Assembly: GCF_004795895.1 (NCBI RefSeq)
Contig: NZ_CP039250.1
Location: 868,001-932,000 of the forward strand
Source of the DNA: Sphingopyxis sp. PAMC25046
Lineage (GTDB): Bacteria; Pseudomonadota; Alphaproteobacteria; Sphingomonadales; Sphingomonadaceae
Direction: 5' to 3'
Length of the DNA: 64,000 nucleotides
The notes below the pieces were generated by a model. That model was not told the DNA's origin, ran no database searches, and saw nothing but the letters and a program-made list of their open reading frames with translations. The position numbers were made by a program, and so were the translations under genes. Numbering within the stretch: position 1 is the first letter of the stretch; every line of letters starts with the position of its first letter. Positions 8,908-16,438 of the stretch are shown piece after piece.

Positions 8908-9296
8908 GAGAGTTTACGCTCGAACTGACGGCGACGCCCGAGAGCATCGACGAGCTCGGGCACGTCAACAATGCGGTGTGGGTCCAGTGGATTCAGCAGG
9001 TCGCGACGGGCCATTGGGACGCGGCGGCGCCTGAGGCGCATAAAGACGCCTATATCTGGGTCGTGGTGCGGCACGAGATCGACTATCTGCGCGCGCTCGG
9101 CCCCGGCGAGACGGTGACCGCGCGGACCTGGGTCGCCGACAAGCCGCAGGGCGCGAAATTCGACCGCTTCATGGAATTCACCGGCGCGGACGGCAAGGTG
9201 CATGTGCGGGCGCGGACGGTATGGGCGCTGCTCGACAAGGCGAGCGGGCGGCCGCTGCGCGTGACCGACGACATCGTCGCGCCCCTTGCTGGCTAG
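8904..9296 (+). CDS. Acyl-CoA thioesterase, 4HBT hotdog family
   Basis: A 130-residue single hotdog-fold protein. The motif IDELGHVNNAVWVQWIQQV (residues 14-32) matches the active-site segment of the 4-hydroxybenzoyl-CoA thioesterase/YbgC class. VVRHEIDYLRALGPGETV follows. The start is a TTG inside the stop of ilvA (TTGA, 4-base overlap), which keeps the full N-terminal strand; no ATG exists upstream in frame that is not inside ilvA. Coupling to threonine deaminase is unusual and its meaning is unclear. The acyl substrate is unknown. Confidence 0.8.
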   Translation: MREFTLELTATPESIDELGHVNNAVWVQWIQQVATGHWDAAAPEAHKDAYIWVVVRHEIDYLRALGPGETVTARTWVADKPQGAKFDRFMEFTGADGKVHVRARTVWALLDKASGRPLRVTDDIVAPLAG

Positions 9297-9299
9297 ACC

Positions 9300-9887
9300 A
9301 TGCGGCAGACCACCGGCATCGTCGTTTTCGCCACGCTGGCCATAATTGTCTTTACCTTGGCGCTCGTGCAGCAGGAACCGCGTTACGACGACGAAGCCTG
9401 TGATATTGCTCTCCAGGTACTCAAGGATTTGCGTTACGAGAACGGCGCGAAACTGGCTGTGTCCTCGAAGAGCGCGCATCTCAATCCAATGACGCGGAGG
9501 CAGGCGGAAGAATTCGCGGCTGATTTCCGCAGCGATCATGTGATTGATGCCGAAGGCGAAAGGCTGCTCGATCTTTTCGTCAAAGGCGCGGTGGTTGCTA
9601 AGGTGAAGCCGGTGGAAGCATGCGCGAATATTCGCGCGTGGCTCGCTGCATCTCGCATCCTCCATGACGAGGATAAGATCGAGGCGGCAACAAGGGAGAA
9701 AGAGAAATTTCCCTTTGTCATAGTCGAGATATCCATGCCGGTGGTGTCGAAAGATCGCGCGCACGCACAAATCTGGATTTCGACCACTTATGGCTCGTTA
9801 GCAGGCGGCGGCGGCCCGGCCGAGCTGCAGCGCGACAAGGGCGGACGTTGGCGCATCAGAGCCACAAGCTCGATATGGGTCAGCTAG
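9300..9887 (+). CDS. Hypothetical membrane-anchored protein
   Basis: A 195-residue protein I do not recognise. Residues 6-25 (GIVVFATLAIIVFTLALVQQ) form one hydrophobic segment, either a membrane anchor or an uncleaved signal. The rest is soluble and charged, with a helix-rich middle and a C-terminal strand region ending RWRIRATSSIWVS. It starts 3 bases after the thioesterase stop and ends 4 bases before an acetyltransferase gene, so it probably belongs to the ilvA transcript. Base use is somewhat less GC-biased than in its neighbours. Confidence 0.65.
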   Translation: MRQTTGIVVFATLAIIVFTLALVQQEPRYDDEACDIALQVLKDLRYENGAKLAVSSKSAHLNPMTRRQAEEFAADFRSDHVIDAEGERLLDLFVKGAVVAKVKPVEACANIRAWLAASRILHDEDKIEAATREKEKFPFVIVEISMPVVSKDRAHAQIWISTTYGSLAGGGGPAELQRDKGGRWRIRATSSIWVS

Positions 9888-9891
9888 AGAA

Positions 9892-10371
9892 ATGATCCGG
9901 CCCGCCACCCCCGCAGATTCCGCCGCGATCTGGGCGATTCTCGAACCCGTGATTCGCGCGGGTGAGACCTATACGCTGGACCGCGACATGCGCGAGGGCG
10001 ATGCGCTCGCTTACTGGTTCGACGCGGACAAGGAGGCGTTCGTCGCCGAGGCCGACGGCGCCATCATCGGCACCTATTATCTGCGCGCCAACCAGGCGGG
10101 CGGGGGCGCGCATGTCGCCAATGCGGGCTATGTGACCGGCGCGGCGGCCATGGGGCGCGGGGTCGCGCGGGCGATGGCGCTGCATTCGATCGACCATGCC
10201 AAAGCGCGCGGCTTTCGTGCGATGCAGTTCAACTTCGTCGTGAGCAGCAATGTCCGCGCGGTCGGGCTGTGGCAGTCGCTGGGGTTCGAGGTCGTCGGCC
10301 GGTTGCCGGAGGCGTTTGCGCATCCGACCGAAGGTTTCGTCGATGCGCTGGTGATGTTCCGGGCGCTTTGA
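9892..10371 (+). CDS. GNAT family N-acetyltransferase
   Basis: A 159-residue acetyltransferase with the GNAT fold. The N-terminal IRPATPADSAAIWAIL segment is typical of the family, and an acetyl-CoA binding region runs near residues 80-100 (VTGAAAMGRGVARAM, a variant of the Q/R-x-x-G-x-G/A loop). A final SSNVRAVGLWQSLGFEVVG motif gives the C-terminal strand-helix unit. It is the last gene of the run starting with ilvA and ends only 2 bases from the convergent MarR gene. The acceptor substrate is unknown; the sequence resembles GNAT proteins annotated as phosphinothricin-type acetyltransferases only weakly. Confidence 0.82.
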   Translation: MIRPATPADSAAIWAILEPVIRAGETYTLDRDMREGDALAYWFDADKEAFVAEADGAIIGTYYLRANQAGGGAHVANAGYVTGAAAMGRGVARAMALHSIDHAKARGFRAMQFNFVVSSNVRAVGLWQSLGFEVVGRLPEAFAHPTEGFVDALVMFRAL

Positions 10372-10372
10372 C

Positions 10373-10834
10373 CTATTCCGCGAAGCGCGCGCTGAGCGGC
10401 CGGGCGTCGAGCGCCTTCAGCGCTTTCAATATCGTTCCATGCACATCGCCAACCTCCTCGAAGAGCGCGCGGTAAACTTCCCGGATCCGGGCGCTGTAGG
10501 CGTCGAGCCGGCGGAGCTGGTCGTGGCCGGCTTCGGTTAGCCGGAAAACCTTGCGCCGCGCGTCGGCGGGGTCGGCGTGCTGGGTGATCAGGCCGAGCCG
10601 CAGCAGCGCGGGGCATTTCTGGACCACCAGTTGGTGCGACTGGCCGAGCGTGCGCGCAAGATCGGCAGCCGAAGCTTCGCCCACCGCGTTGAGCGCCGTG
10701 AGCAGCGAGCAGGACCGCACCGGCACGACGATCCCGGCCCCGTCGAACAGCGGGCGCGTCTGTTCCTCGATCCGCTGGCTCAGCGCTTCGCTGAGGCGGC
10801 CGAGGAAGGTGATATCGTCGATTTCGGGGGCCAT
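10373..10834 (-). CDS. MarR family transcriptional regulator
   Basis: A 153-residue winged-helix regulator. The DNA-binding part covers about residues 45-95 (SLLTALNAVGEASAADLARTLGQSHQLVVQKCPALLRLGLI), with a wing ADARRKVFRLT and flanking dimerisation helices. The ATG at 10834 lies one base after the stop of the upstream S41 peptidase; a second in-frame ATG at 10852 would overlap that gene by 17 bases and add six residues. The regulator is the last gene of the operon that begins behind the 42-base palindrome at 12175-12216, so autoregulation is a reasonable inference. No ligand can be read from sequence. Confidence 0.82.
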   Translation of the reverse strand: MAPEIDDITFLGRLSEALSQRIEEQTRPLFDGAGIVVPVRSCSLLTALNAVGEASAADLARTLGQSHQLVVQKCPALLRLGLITQHADPADARRKVFRLTEAGHDQLRRLDAYSARIREVYRALFEEVGDVHGTILKALKALDARPLSARFAE

Positions 10835-10835
10835 G

Positions 10836-12155
10836 TCAGTCGAGGCGGGCATAGGTCTGGGTCGTTCCGTCGCGGTTGATGCGTTCGAGCGCGACGACCT
10901 TGCCGCCTTTGCGAACGATGCGAAAGCGGAAGTCGCGCACGCCCTCGATCGCCAGCAGGTCGCCGCCGAGCGGTTCGAGCGTCAGGCGCAACCGTTCGCG
11001 CCATGTATAGCGCAATTTTCCGTCCACAAGGTCGACGCGGCGCCCTTCGTATCGGCCGGTCACCGCTTCGAGTGCGGCGGCGGATGGTGGCGCGTGCGGC
11101 GCGAGCAGCGGGGCGAACCAGTCGGCGTCGGCGCGTTTCGCGGGATCGGCTTTGGCCAGATCGGCGAGCGCGAGGCGGTGGGCGAAGGCGAGCGCGTCGA
11201 CCGAGGCAAGCTGGTGGTCGGGCGCGACGCCCTGCCCCTCGAAATCGCTGCGGTCGACGGGATCGCGGATCTGGCCGATCGGCACCTGCACGAAGAAATC
11301 GCGGCCCACGGGTTTGCGGTCGACCGGATGCGCGCCGCCCGCGGTGCGTTCGCCGACCAGCGTCGCGCGGCCGAGTTTCTTGAGCGTGTAAGCGAACCAT
11401 TCGGCGGCGGAAAAGCTGGTCGAGCCGGTGAGGATATAGACGGGCTTGCCGGTTAGCCGCTTCGCCGGCAGCGCGGGAAGCACCCACTGGCCGCGTTCGA
11501 CGCGGCGGCCGTCGAGATTATAATCATAATCGAACAGCTCCTGATCCCTGTCGCCGGGAAAGAGCTGGCTCGCGAGCAGCTGCGCCATCTCCAGATGACC
11601 GCCATTGTTGTAGCGCAGGTCGTAGATGACCGCGTCGCCATTTTCGATAAAGCGCATCGCCGCGGCGGCGGCGTCATAGCCGAGTTCGGGGTCGGCGAAA
11701 TGGGCGAGGTCGACATAGGCGATGTTGCCGTCGAGATAGCGCAGGCCCGAAAAGCCGAAATTCTGCCGTGCTTCGTCGCGACGTTCCTCTTCGCGCAGCG
11801 CAGCGGCGCGGGCGGGATCCTTTTTCGCGGCATAGTTGGCGACCCATATAGGATCGACCCCGACCGCGAAATGCAGGTCGCCCGACGCGGCAATCAGATC
11901 GTCGGTCAGCTCGCGCGCGAGGGCGGGGCGATCATGCGCGGTGTCATAGTCGCCGGCATCGAGATTGCGCCGCAAGGTCGCGGCGATCGTCTTTGCCTTG
12001 TCCGGATAGACATAGTTCGCTTCGAGCGTTTGGCCGAGCTGTTCGACCACGGCGCGCCTGTCGGCCGGGGAGAGCGGGGCTTCATCCACTGCGGCAACGG
12101 TCGCCAGCCACGCGGTCGTGGCGGCAAGGAATATAGCCCAACGTCCGTTCTTCAT
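10836..12155 (-). CDS. S41 family peptidase, exported
   Basis: A 439-residue protein with a signal peptide (residues 1-23) and an S41 (tail-specific protease/IRBP-like) catalytic domain. The active-site segment is SFSAAEWF (residues 247-254), followed by TLVGERTAGGAHPV and a KPVGRDFFVQVPIG stretch typical of the family. There is no PDZ domain, as in IRBP-like and Tricorn-core members. The C-terminal 90 residues form a beta-rich domain of the DUF3471 style (VTGRYEGRRVDLVDGKLRYTW, shown in part). The MarR regulator gene follows immediately. A strong AT-rich palindrome begins 19 bases upstream of the ATG, which suggests the operon is repressed by that regulator. Confidence 0.83.
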   Translation of the reverse strand: MKNGRWAIFLAATTAWLATVAAVDEAPLSPADRRAVVEQLGQTLEANYVYPDKAKTIAATLRRNLDAGDYDTAHDRPALARELTDDLIAASGDLHFAVGVDPIWVANYAAKKDPARAAALREEERRDEARQNFGFSGLRYLDGNIAYVDLAHFADPELGYDAAAAAMRFIENGDAVIYDLRYNNGGHLEMAQLLASQLFPGDRDQELFDYDYNLDGRRVERGQWVLPALPAKRLTGKPVYILTGSTSFSAAEWFAYTLKKLGRATLVGERTAGGAHPVDRKPVGRDFFVQVPIGQIRDPVDRSDFEGQGVAPDHQLASVDALAFAHRLALADLAKADPAKRADADWFAPLLAPHAPPSAAALEAVTGRYEGRRVDLVDGKLRYTWRERLRLTLEPLGGDLLAIEGVRDFRFRIVRKGGKVVALERINRDGTTQTYARLD

Positions 12156-12174
12156 CCTGTGTCCCGTCTGCGAT

Positions 12175-12216
12175 CTGAATAATACAACATATTGCGCAAT
12201 ATATTGTATTATTCAG
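12175..12216. promoter_or_regulatory. 42-base AT-rich palindrome, candidate MarR operator
   Basis: The two 21-base halves match at 20 of 21 positions. The centre is ATATTGCGCAATAT and the outer ends are CTGAATAATACAA. It lies 19 bases upstream of the S41 peptidase start and stands out as AT-rich in GC-rich DNA. The centre with TTGCGCAA resembles MarR-type sites. Binding is inferred from position and symmetry. Confidence 0.7.
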
Positions 12217-12285
12217 AGACGCAAGGGAGCCAGCGAAAAAAATGTCATCGCGGAAACCAAGAGCTGATCGCGCCGCCGGCGGAGT

Positions 12286-12897
12286 TCAGCCTTTAGCTGC
12301 CTCGGCCGGCGCCATCATTATCACGCGTTTTTGGGTTTCCCGATCGACGAGGGCGCGCAATTGCGCGAGCAGTGGATGGCGCGCGGTATGCTTTGCGCCA
12401 TAGGCGAGGTTGAACCGGTAGTCGAAGCCGGGGCCATTTTTGCCGACGAGGTGCTGGAGCATGGTTTCAAGCTTGTCGAAGCCCTTGGCGAGGATCGCCT
12501 CGGGCGTGGCGGCTGCGCTATATTCGTCCCACAGCGCGACGAGTTCGTCGCGGAGGTCGTCCGGCAATGGGGCGCACAACGTCATCAGATCGGCGCGTTC
12601 CTGCGCGGCGCGTCCGTCGCCCGCGACCTGCAGCGTTGCCGGAACGTCGCCCGAAATCGCTTCGCCGAGGTCGTGCACGATACACAGCTTGAGCAGTTTG
12701 AGGCGGTCGTGATCGCCCAGTTCGCGGTCGAACAAGATCGTCATCAGGCAGAGCCGCCAGCTATGTTCGGCGGTACTCTCGGCGCGGCCCTGCGCGGTGA
12801 TGCCGCTCCGCAGCGTATCCTTGAGCTTCTCGGCCGCCTGGACGAAAGCGAGGATGGCTTCGAGCCGGGCGGGATCTGTCTGAATGGCCTGTTCCAT
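12286..12897 (-). CDS. HD domain protein, YfbR-like nucleotidase
   Basis: A 203-residue HD-domain phosphohydrolase. The metal-binding signature is present: His in STAEHSWRLCLMT near residue 46 and HD in CIVHDLGEAISGD near residue 80, with a later Asp in KGFDKLETMLQH. This pattern is that of 5'-deoxyribonucleotidase YfbR and related small HD hydrolases that act on nucleotide monophosphates. The ATG at 12897 has an AAGGA ribosome-binding site 8 bases upstream; an alternative ATG at 12936 has none. The gene is separated from the XRE regulator by 80 bases on the same strand. The precise nucleotide substrate is inferred from the family only. Confidence 0.8.
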   Translation of the reverse strand: MEQAIQTDPARLEAILAFVQAAEKLKDTLRSGITAQGRAESTAEHSWRLCLMTILFDRELGDHDRLKLLKLCIVHDLGEAISGDVPATLQVAGDGRAAQERADLMTLCAPLPDDLRDELVALWDEYSAAATPEAILAKGFDKLETMLQHLVGKNGPGFDYRFNLAYGAKHTARHPLLAQLRALVDRETQKRVIMMAPAEAAKG

Positions 12898-12977
12898 CGG
12901 GCGGTCCTTCACAGCGACGCTTGAAGGGTTCGCCATAGAAATGCGACGCGAACGCGGACACGTAAAAAATATGCGCG

Positions 12978-13523
12978 TCAGCCAAGCGTCGTCGTCAGGC
13001 GTCCTGTGCGGCCGCCCGAAAGCGGAATGGTCTCCCAGCGCATCCGTCCGGGGCTGACGGGGATTTCGCGGCTGCCGTTGGCGCCGGTCCGGACGTCGAG
13101 GGTCTGGAACGGGCGCTCGAACCAGCCCGCCGCCGCGAGCCCCGCTTCGGCGAGAATGATTTCGCGCGTTGCGAAGCGCCACAGCGACATGCCGACATAG
13201 GTACCGGCGTCGGCATTCCACGACGCCGCGCGCGCGGGCGACGCCGCGAGCAGGCGGTGCGTCGCGTCACAGACGAGGTGGACCGCCTGCGTCGAGGTCT
13301 CGACCAACCGTTTGAGCGCGGCATCGGCGTCGCTCCCCGTCTGCGCGGCGATGAGTGCGGCGATTTTCTCGCGGTGCGCCGCGTCGGGCTCGTGCGTGCC
13401 GCTTTCCCAGCGCGAGACGCTCGCCTGCGCGACGCCGAGCAGCTCCGCGAAATGGCCCTGCTTGATGGCGTTGAGGCGGCGGAAGCGGCGGAGCGCCCGG
13501 CCGATCGGCAGATCCTGTGTCAT
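12978..13523 (-). CDS. XRE family transcriptional regulator with C-terminal sensor-like domain
   Basis: A 181-residue protein. Residues 8-62 are a helix-turn-helix of the XRE/Cro type (LNAIKQGHFAELLGVAQASV followed by SRWESGTHEPD). The remaining 115 residues are strand-rich (VHLVCDATHRLLAASPARA, then MSLWRFATREI and ILAEAGLAAAGWFE) and look like a small PAS-type ligand domain, which is an inference from pattern. It may regulate itself or the HD gene downstream; no clear operator is visible. Confidence 0.8.
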   Translation of the reverse strand: MTQDLPIGRALRRFRRLNAIKQGHFAELLGVAQASVSRWESGTHEPDAAHREKIAALIAAQTGSDADAALKRLVETSTQAVHLVCDATHRLLAASPARAASWNADAGTYVGMSLWRFATREIILAEAGLAAAGWFERPFQTLDVRTGANGSREIPVSPGRMRWETIPLSGGRTGRLTTTLG

Positions 13524-13579
13524 CGCCCGATATTAGCGCGCCGCGGCGCCACTACAATATCGCGCGTCGGACGCGGCGC

Positions 13580-14275
13580 TCAAGCATAGCCGACCCAGCC
13601 GCGCCAGGTGAAGGCGGCGTAGAATTGTTCGACGCCGGTGAAGCCCGCCGCGCGCAGCACCTCCTCGTCGGCTTCGGGGCTGAGCATCGCGACGTGGGTC
13701 GCGACGGCCTCGCGGCCCTTGGCGACCTGTTCGGGATCGCCACCCGAGGCGATCGCATAGGACGCGTAGCGGTCGAGCCAGCGGTCGCGTTCGTCGGCGC
13801 CCTGCGGGAAGCTGCCGTGCGCGGCGACGAAGGGCGCGCCGGGTTTCAGCCGCTTGCGAATTTCGGCGGCGGTACGGATGCGCTCTTCGGTTTCCAGGAA
13901 ATGGAGCGTCAGGAGGCAGGTCGCGCCGTTGAAGGGGCCGGCGGGCGCGTCGTCGATATAGCCCTCGACCAACTCGGCGCGGTGGGCATTCGCGCCCATG
14001 ACCTTGGCCGCGAGGTCGAGCATCGGTCCGGCCGGATCGACGCCGGTGAAGCGCCAGCCCGGATAGGTCTCGGCCATCGCTTTCATTTCGCTGCCGCCCC
14101 CCGCGCCGAGGACAAGGATATGCGCGTCGGCGGGCACGCGCTCGGCGAGGAGGAGGCCGGTCATGCGGTGGAGTCCGTCGAGCCCGGGGACGAAACGGCG
14201 CGGCCCCTCGGTGTAGCGCGCGACCGCTTCGGGATCCTTGAAACTGTCGAGGAAATGCTGGGCGCCTTCAGCCAT
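13580..14275 (-). CDS. Class I SAM-dependent methyltransferase
   Basis: A 231-residue methyltransferase of the Rossmann type. Motif I is ILVLGAGGGSEMKAMAE (near residue 53), the acidic end of strand 2 is FTGVDPAGPMLDLA, and post-motif segments CLLTLHFLETEERI and RLKPGAPFVAAHGS follow. The C-terminal part (LLRAAGFTGVEQFY-like) is normal for the class. It overlaps the upstream Rrf2 gene by 8 bases, so the two are co-expressed. The substrate is unknown; a small-molecule role is more likely than RNA or protein. Confidence 0.82.
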   Translation of the reverse strand: MAEGAQHFLDSFKDPEAVARYTEGPRRFVPGLDGLHRMTGLLLAERVPADAHILVLGAGGGSEMKAMAETYPGWRFTGVDPAGPMLDLAAKVMGANAHRAELVEGYIDDAPAGPFNGATCLLTLHFLETEERIRTAAEIRKRLKPGAPFVAAHGSFPQGADERDRWLDRYASYAIASGGDPEQVAKGREAVATHVAMLSPEADEEVLRAAGFTGVEQFYAAFTWRGWVGYA

Positions 14276-14732
14276 GAATATGCTCCTGCGTCGTGGGGGA
14301 GGGGGATCGCGCGGCCATGCGCGCGTGGAAATCGGCGGCGAGCTCAGCGAGCGTGACCTCGGCGAAGCGTGCGAGCAGCAGCGTCTCGGCCTCCTGAAAG
14401 CTCGTATCGAGCGCGGCGTTGACCGCCTGCTCGACGAGGCAGCCGGGCGCCTCGGTGCGGTTGCCCATCGCCATCAGGCTCGGCCGACCGATCGCGTTAT
14501 AGACATCGCGCATCGTGATTTCGGCGAGGGGCTTTGCGATCGTCCAGCCGCCGCCATGACCCTTTTCGCTGTGGACGAAACCTGCGTCGCGCAGCCCGCC
14601 GAGAATGCGGCGGATCACCACCGCGTGCGTCTGCATCGCCTTCGCAAGCTGATCCGACGTCATCGGCGTGCCCGTTTCGGCCATATGGAGGAGGACGTGG
14701 AGCACGCCCGAGAGTCGGCTGTCGCGTTTCAT
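14268..14732 (-). CDS. Rrf2 family transcriptional regulator
   Basis: A 154-residue Rrf2/IscR-type winged-helix protein: the HTH is TSDQLAKAMQTHAVVIRRIL, the wing is SEKGHGGGWTIAKPL and the dimerisation region includes VYNAIGRP. Only one cysteine (in APGCLVEQAV) is present, so the three-cysteine iron-sulfur site of IscR is missing and this looks like a cluster-free member of the YwnA type. It overlaps the methyltransferase gene by 8 bases and probably controls the pair. The start is the ATG at 14732, with the AT-rich leader TTTAAAGTTAC directly before it. Confidence 0.82.
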   Translation of the reverse strand: MKRDSRLSGVLHVLLHMAETGTPMTSDQLAKAMQTHAVVIRRILGGLRDAGFVHSEKGHGGGWTIAKPLAEITMRDVYNAIGRPSLMAMGNRTEAPGCLVEQAVNAALDTSFQEAETLLLARFAEVTLAELAADFHARMAARSPSPTTQEHIHG

Positions 14733-14984
14733 GTAACTTTAAATAGTGCGTGAAATGCGATCGTCAAGACGCGGGATTGACCGCGGGCGGCGGAGCCGTT
14801 AGCCACAGCGCCGATGACCAACGACCGATCCACCCGATTCAAGGCGTATTGGCGCTCCTTTACATAGGAGCGGCATGGCATCACCTGTGACCATCGCCGC
14901 CGTGACCGGAAGGCGAATGGTTGTCATCACATCATCAGACCAGAACCCCCGGCCGCGGCGCGCGCTTTTTGAAGAAGACGCGAC

Positions 14985-15503
14985 ATGACCGATACTTTGC
15001 TTGCCCTGTCGACCGCCCATTGCCGCATCACGCCGCTGCTTGCCGACGATGCCCGCGCGCTCGCCGCGATCACCGACGAGACGGTGACCTCGCGCGTCCA
15101 TTTCCTGCCCGCGCCCTTCACCGAAACCGATGCCCGCGCGCTGATCGCGGGATCGGGCGGCGGCGACGTGTTCCATGCGGTGCGCGACGAGCACGGCCTC
15201 GATCTCAACGGCGTCATCGGCGTCCACCGCCGCGCGCGCGACGAATATGAGATCGGCTACTGGTTCGCGGCGCGCGTGAGGGGCAAGGGGATCGCGACCG
15301 AGGCGGTGCGCGCGGTGGTCGAGGCGCTCGCCGCGTCGCTGCCGGGTGCTTCGATCATCGCTGAATGCCATCTCGAAAACGAGCGCTCGCGCGCGCTGCT
15401 GCGCCGGATCGGTTTCGTGTCGACCGGGCGGCCGGGGAAACGGCCGGGGCGGATGCTGATGGCGTGGCGCGCGGCGCCGGCCTATCGCATCGACGTCTGC
15501 TGA
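14985..15503 (+). CDS. GNAT family N-acetyltransferase, RimJ-like
   Basis: A 172-residue acetyltransferase of the RimJ/RimL type. It starts with HCRITPLLADDARALAAI. The acetyl-CoA loop is VRGKGIATEAVRAV and the C-terminal motif is ECHLENERSRALLRRIGFV. A weak ribosome-binding site (GAAGAAG) precedes the ATG. The 252-base gap upstream holds no gene; it contains a short 7-base-stem hairpin at 14853-14872. A long palindromic repeat follows the stop codon. The acceptor is unknown. Confidence 0.85.
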   Translation: MTDTLLALSTAHCRITPLLADDARALAAITDETVTSRVHFLPAPFTETDARALIAGSGGGDVFHAVRDEHGLDLNGVIGVHRRARDEYEIGYWFAARVRGKGIATEAVRAVVEALAASLPGASIIAECHLENERSRALLRRIGFVSTGRPGKRPGRMLMAWRAAPAYRIDVC

Positions 15504-15505
15504 GC

Positions 15506-15647
15506 GATCCTCCCTGTCGCGAAGCGATGGGGAGGTGGCGGCGGCGTAGCCGCTGACGGAGGGGCGATGGCGCCATCGTCGCGGCCCCTCCACCACTCGC
15601 TTTCAGCGAGCGGTCCCCCTCCCAATGGCTTCGCCACAGGGAGGATC
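15506..15647. repeat. Long intergenic palindrome, family C copy 1
   Basis: A 142-base complex inverted repeat bounded by GATCCTCCCTG and CAGGGAGGATC, with inner complementary pairs such as GACGGAGGGGC with GCCCCTCCAC and GGGGAGGTGGC with GGTCCCCCTCCC. It lies between two convergent genes. A copy in opposite orientation lies at 28618-28754. Confidence 0.85.
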
Positions 15648-16395
15648 AGTCTGCCGCTGATACTTCTTCGGTCAGCGCCTTGACGATCGCCGCGACCGAA
15701 GTGGGAGCATAGGCGAAGCCCATGTGGCTGCAATCGACCTCGACCTCGCGATCGCTTTCGTGCGGAAGCCCGCGCGCGCTGTTCACCGCGACGACGCCGT
15801 CGTGCTTCGACCAAAGCGCGAAGGTCGGCATTTCGGGGCGCGGCGCGGGGTGAAAGTCGATCGGCGGATTGTCGACCGGATGGCGCGCGATCAGGTGGTA
15901 GAGGCGCCATGCCCGGTTGGCGCGGCGGCTGCCCGAAAAGGGCGAGCCGAGGGTCACGACGCGCGCGACCTTGTCCGGATGGTGCTTCGCATATTCGCGC
16001 GCATAGATGCCGCCGAGGCTCCACCCGACGAGCGCGGGCGCATAGCCGGTGCGGTCGATGATCCACTGGACGCGGGTGTCGATGCGATCGATGATGTCGG
16101 CGGTCGCGCCGCGGTTGAAGCCGAGGCCCCAGGCATAGCAGCGGAAACCCGAGCGGCGGAGGTCGGCGCGCAGCGCCTTGGTCGCCCAGTCGCCCGAGAG
16201 GAAGCCGGGGAGCACCATCACCGGCGGATGCTCGCTGTCGGGATTGGGTTCGGGCGGCAGCGGACGGATACGGCCGCCGATCGCGCGCGCGAGCGACCCG
16301 ATCTCGCGCCACAGCAAGGTCAGCGGCGGCGGTGCATCGGGATCGGGGACGCGCGCGGGCCATTCGGCGCGCCGGGTGAGGAAGCCGCGGATCAT
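15646..16395 (-). CDS. Alpha/beta hydrolase
   Basis: A 249-residue alpha/beta-hydrolase. The nucleophile elbow is GWSLGG (Ser near residue 125), the acid is Asp in LWSKHDGVV and the base is His in DCSHMGFAY. An oxyanion segment PPVMVLPGFLSGDW lies at about residues 57-70. The N-terminal 50 residues are Pro-rich and basic with no clear signal peptide. The family resembles lipase/esterase-like cytosolic hydrolases of actinobacteria and sphingomonads. The gene overlaps the end of a palindromic repeat by 2 bases. The substrate is unknown. Confidence 0.83.
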   Translation of the reverse strand: MIRGFLTRRAEWPARVPDPDAPPPLTLLWREIGSLARAIGGRIRPLPPEPNPDSEHPPVMVLPGFLSGDWATKALRADLRRSGFRCYAWGLGFNRGATADIIDRIDTRVQWIIDRTGYAPALVGWSLGGIYAREYAKHHPDKVARVVTLGSPFSGSRRANRAWRLYHLIARHPVDNPPIDFHPAPRPEMPTFALWSKHDGVVAVNSARGLPHESDREVEVDCSHMGFAYAPTSVAAIVKALTEEVSAAD

Positions 16396-16438
16396 GGGAA
16401 CGATATAGGGATGCTTGCCCCGCGGCGAAAGCCGCGGG

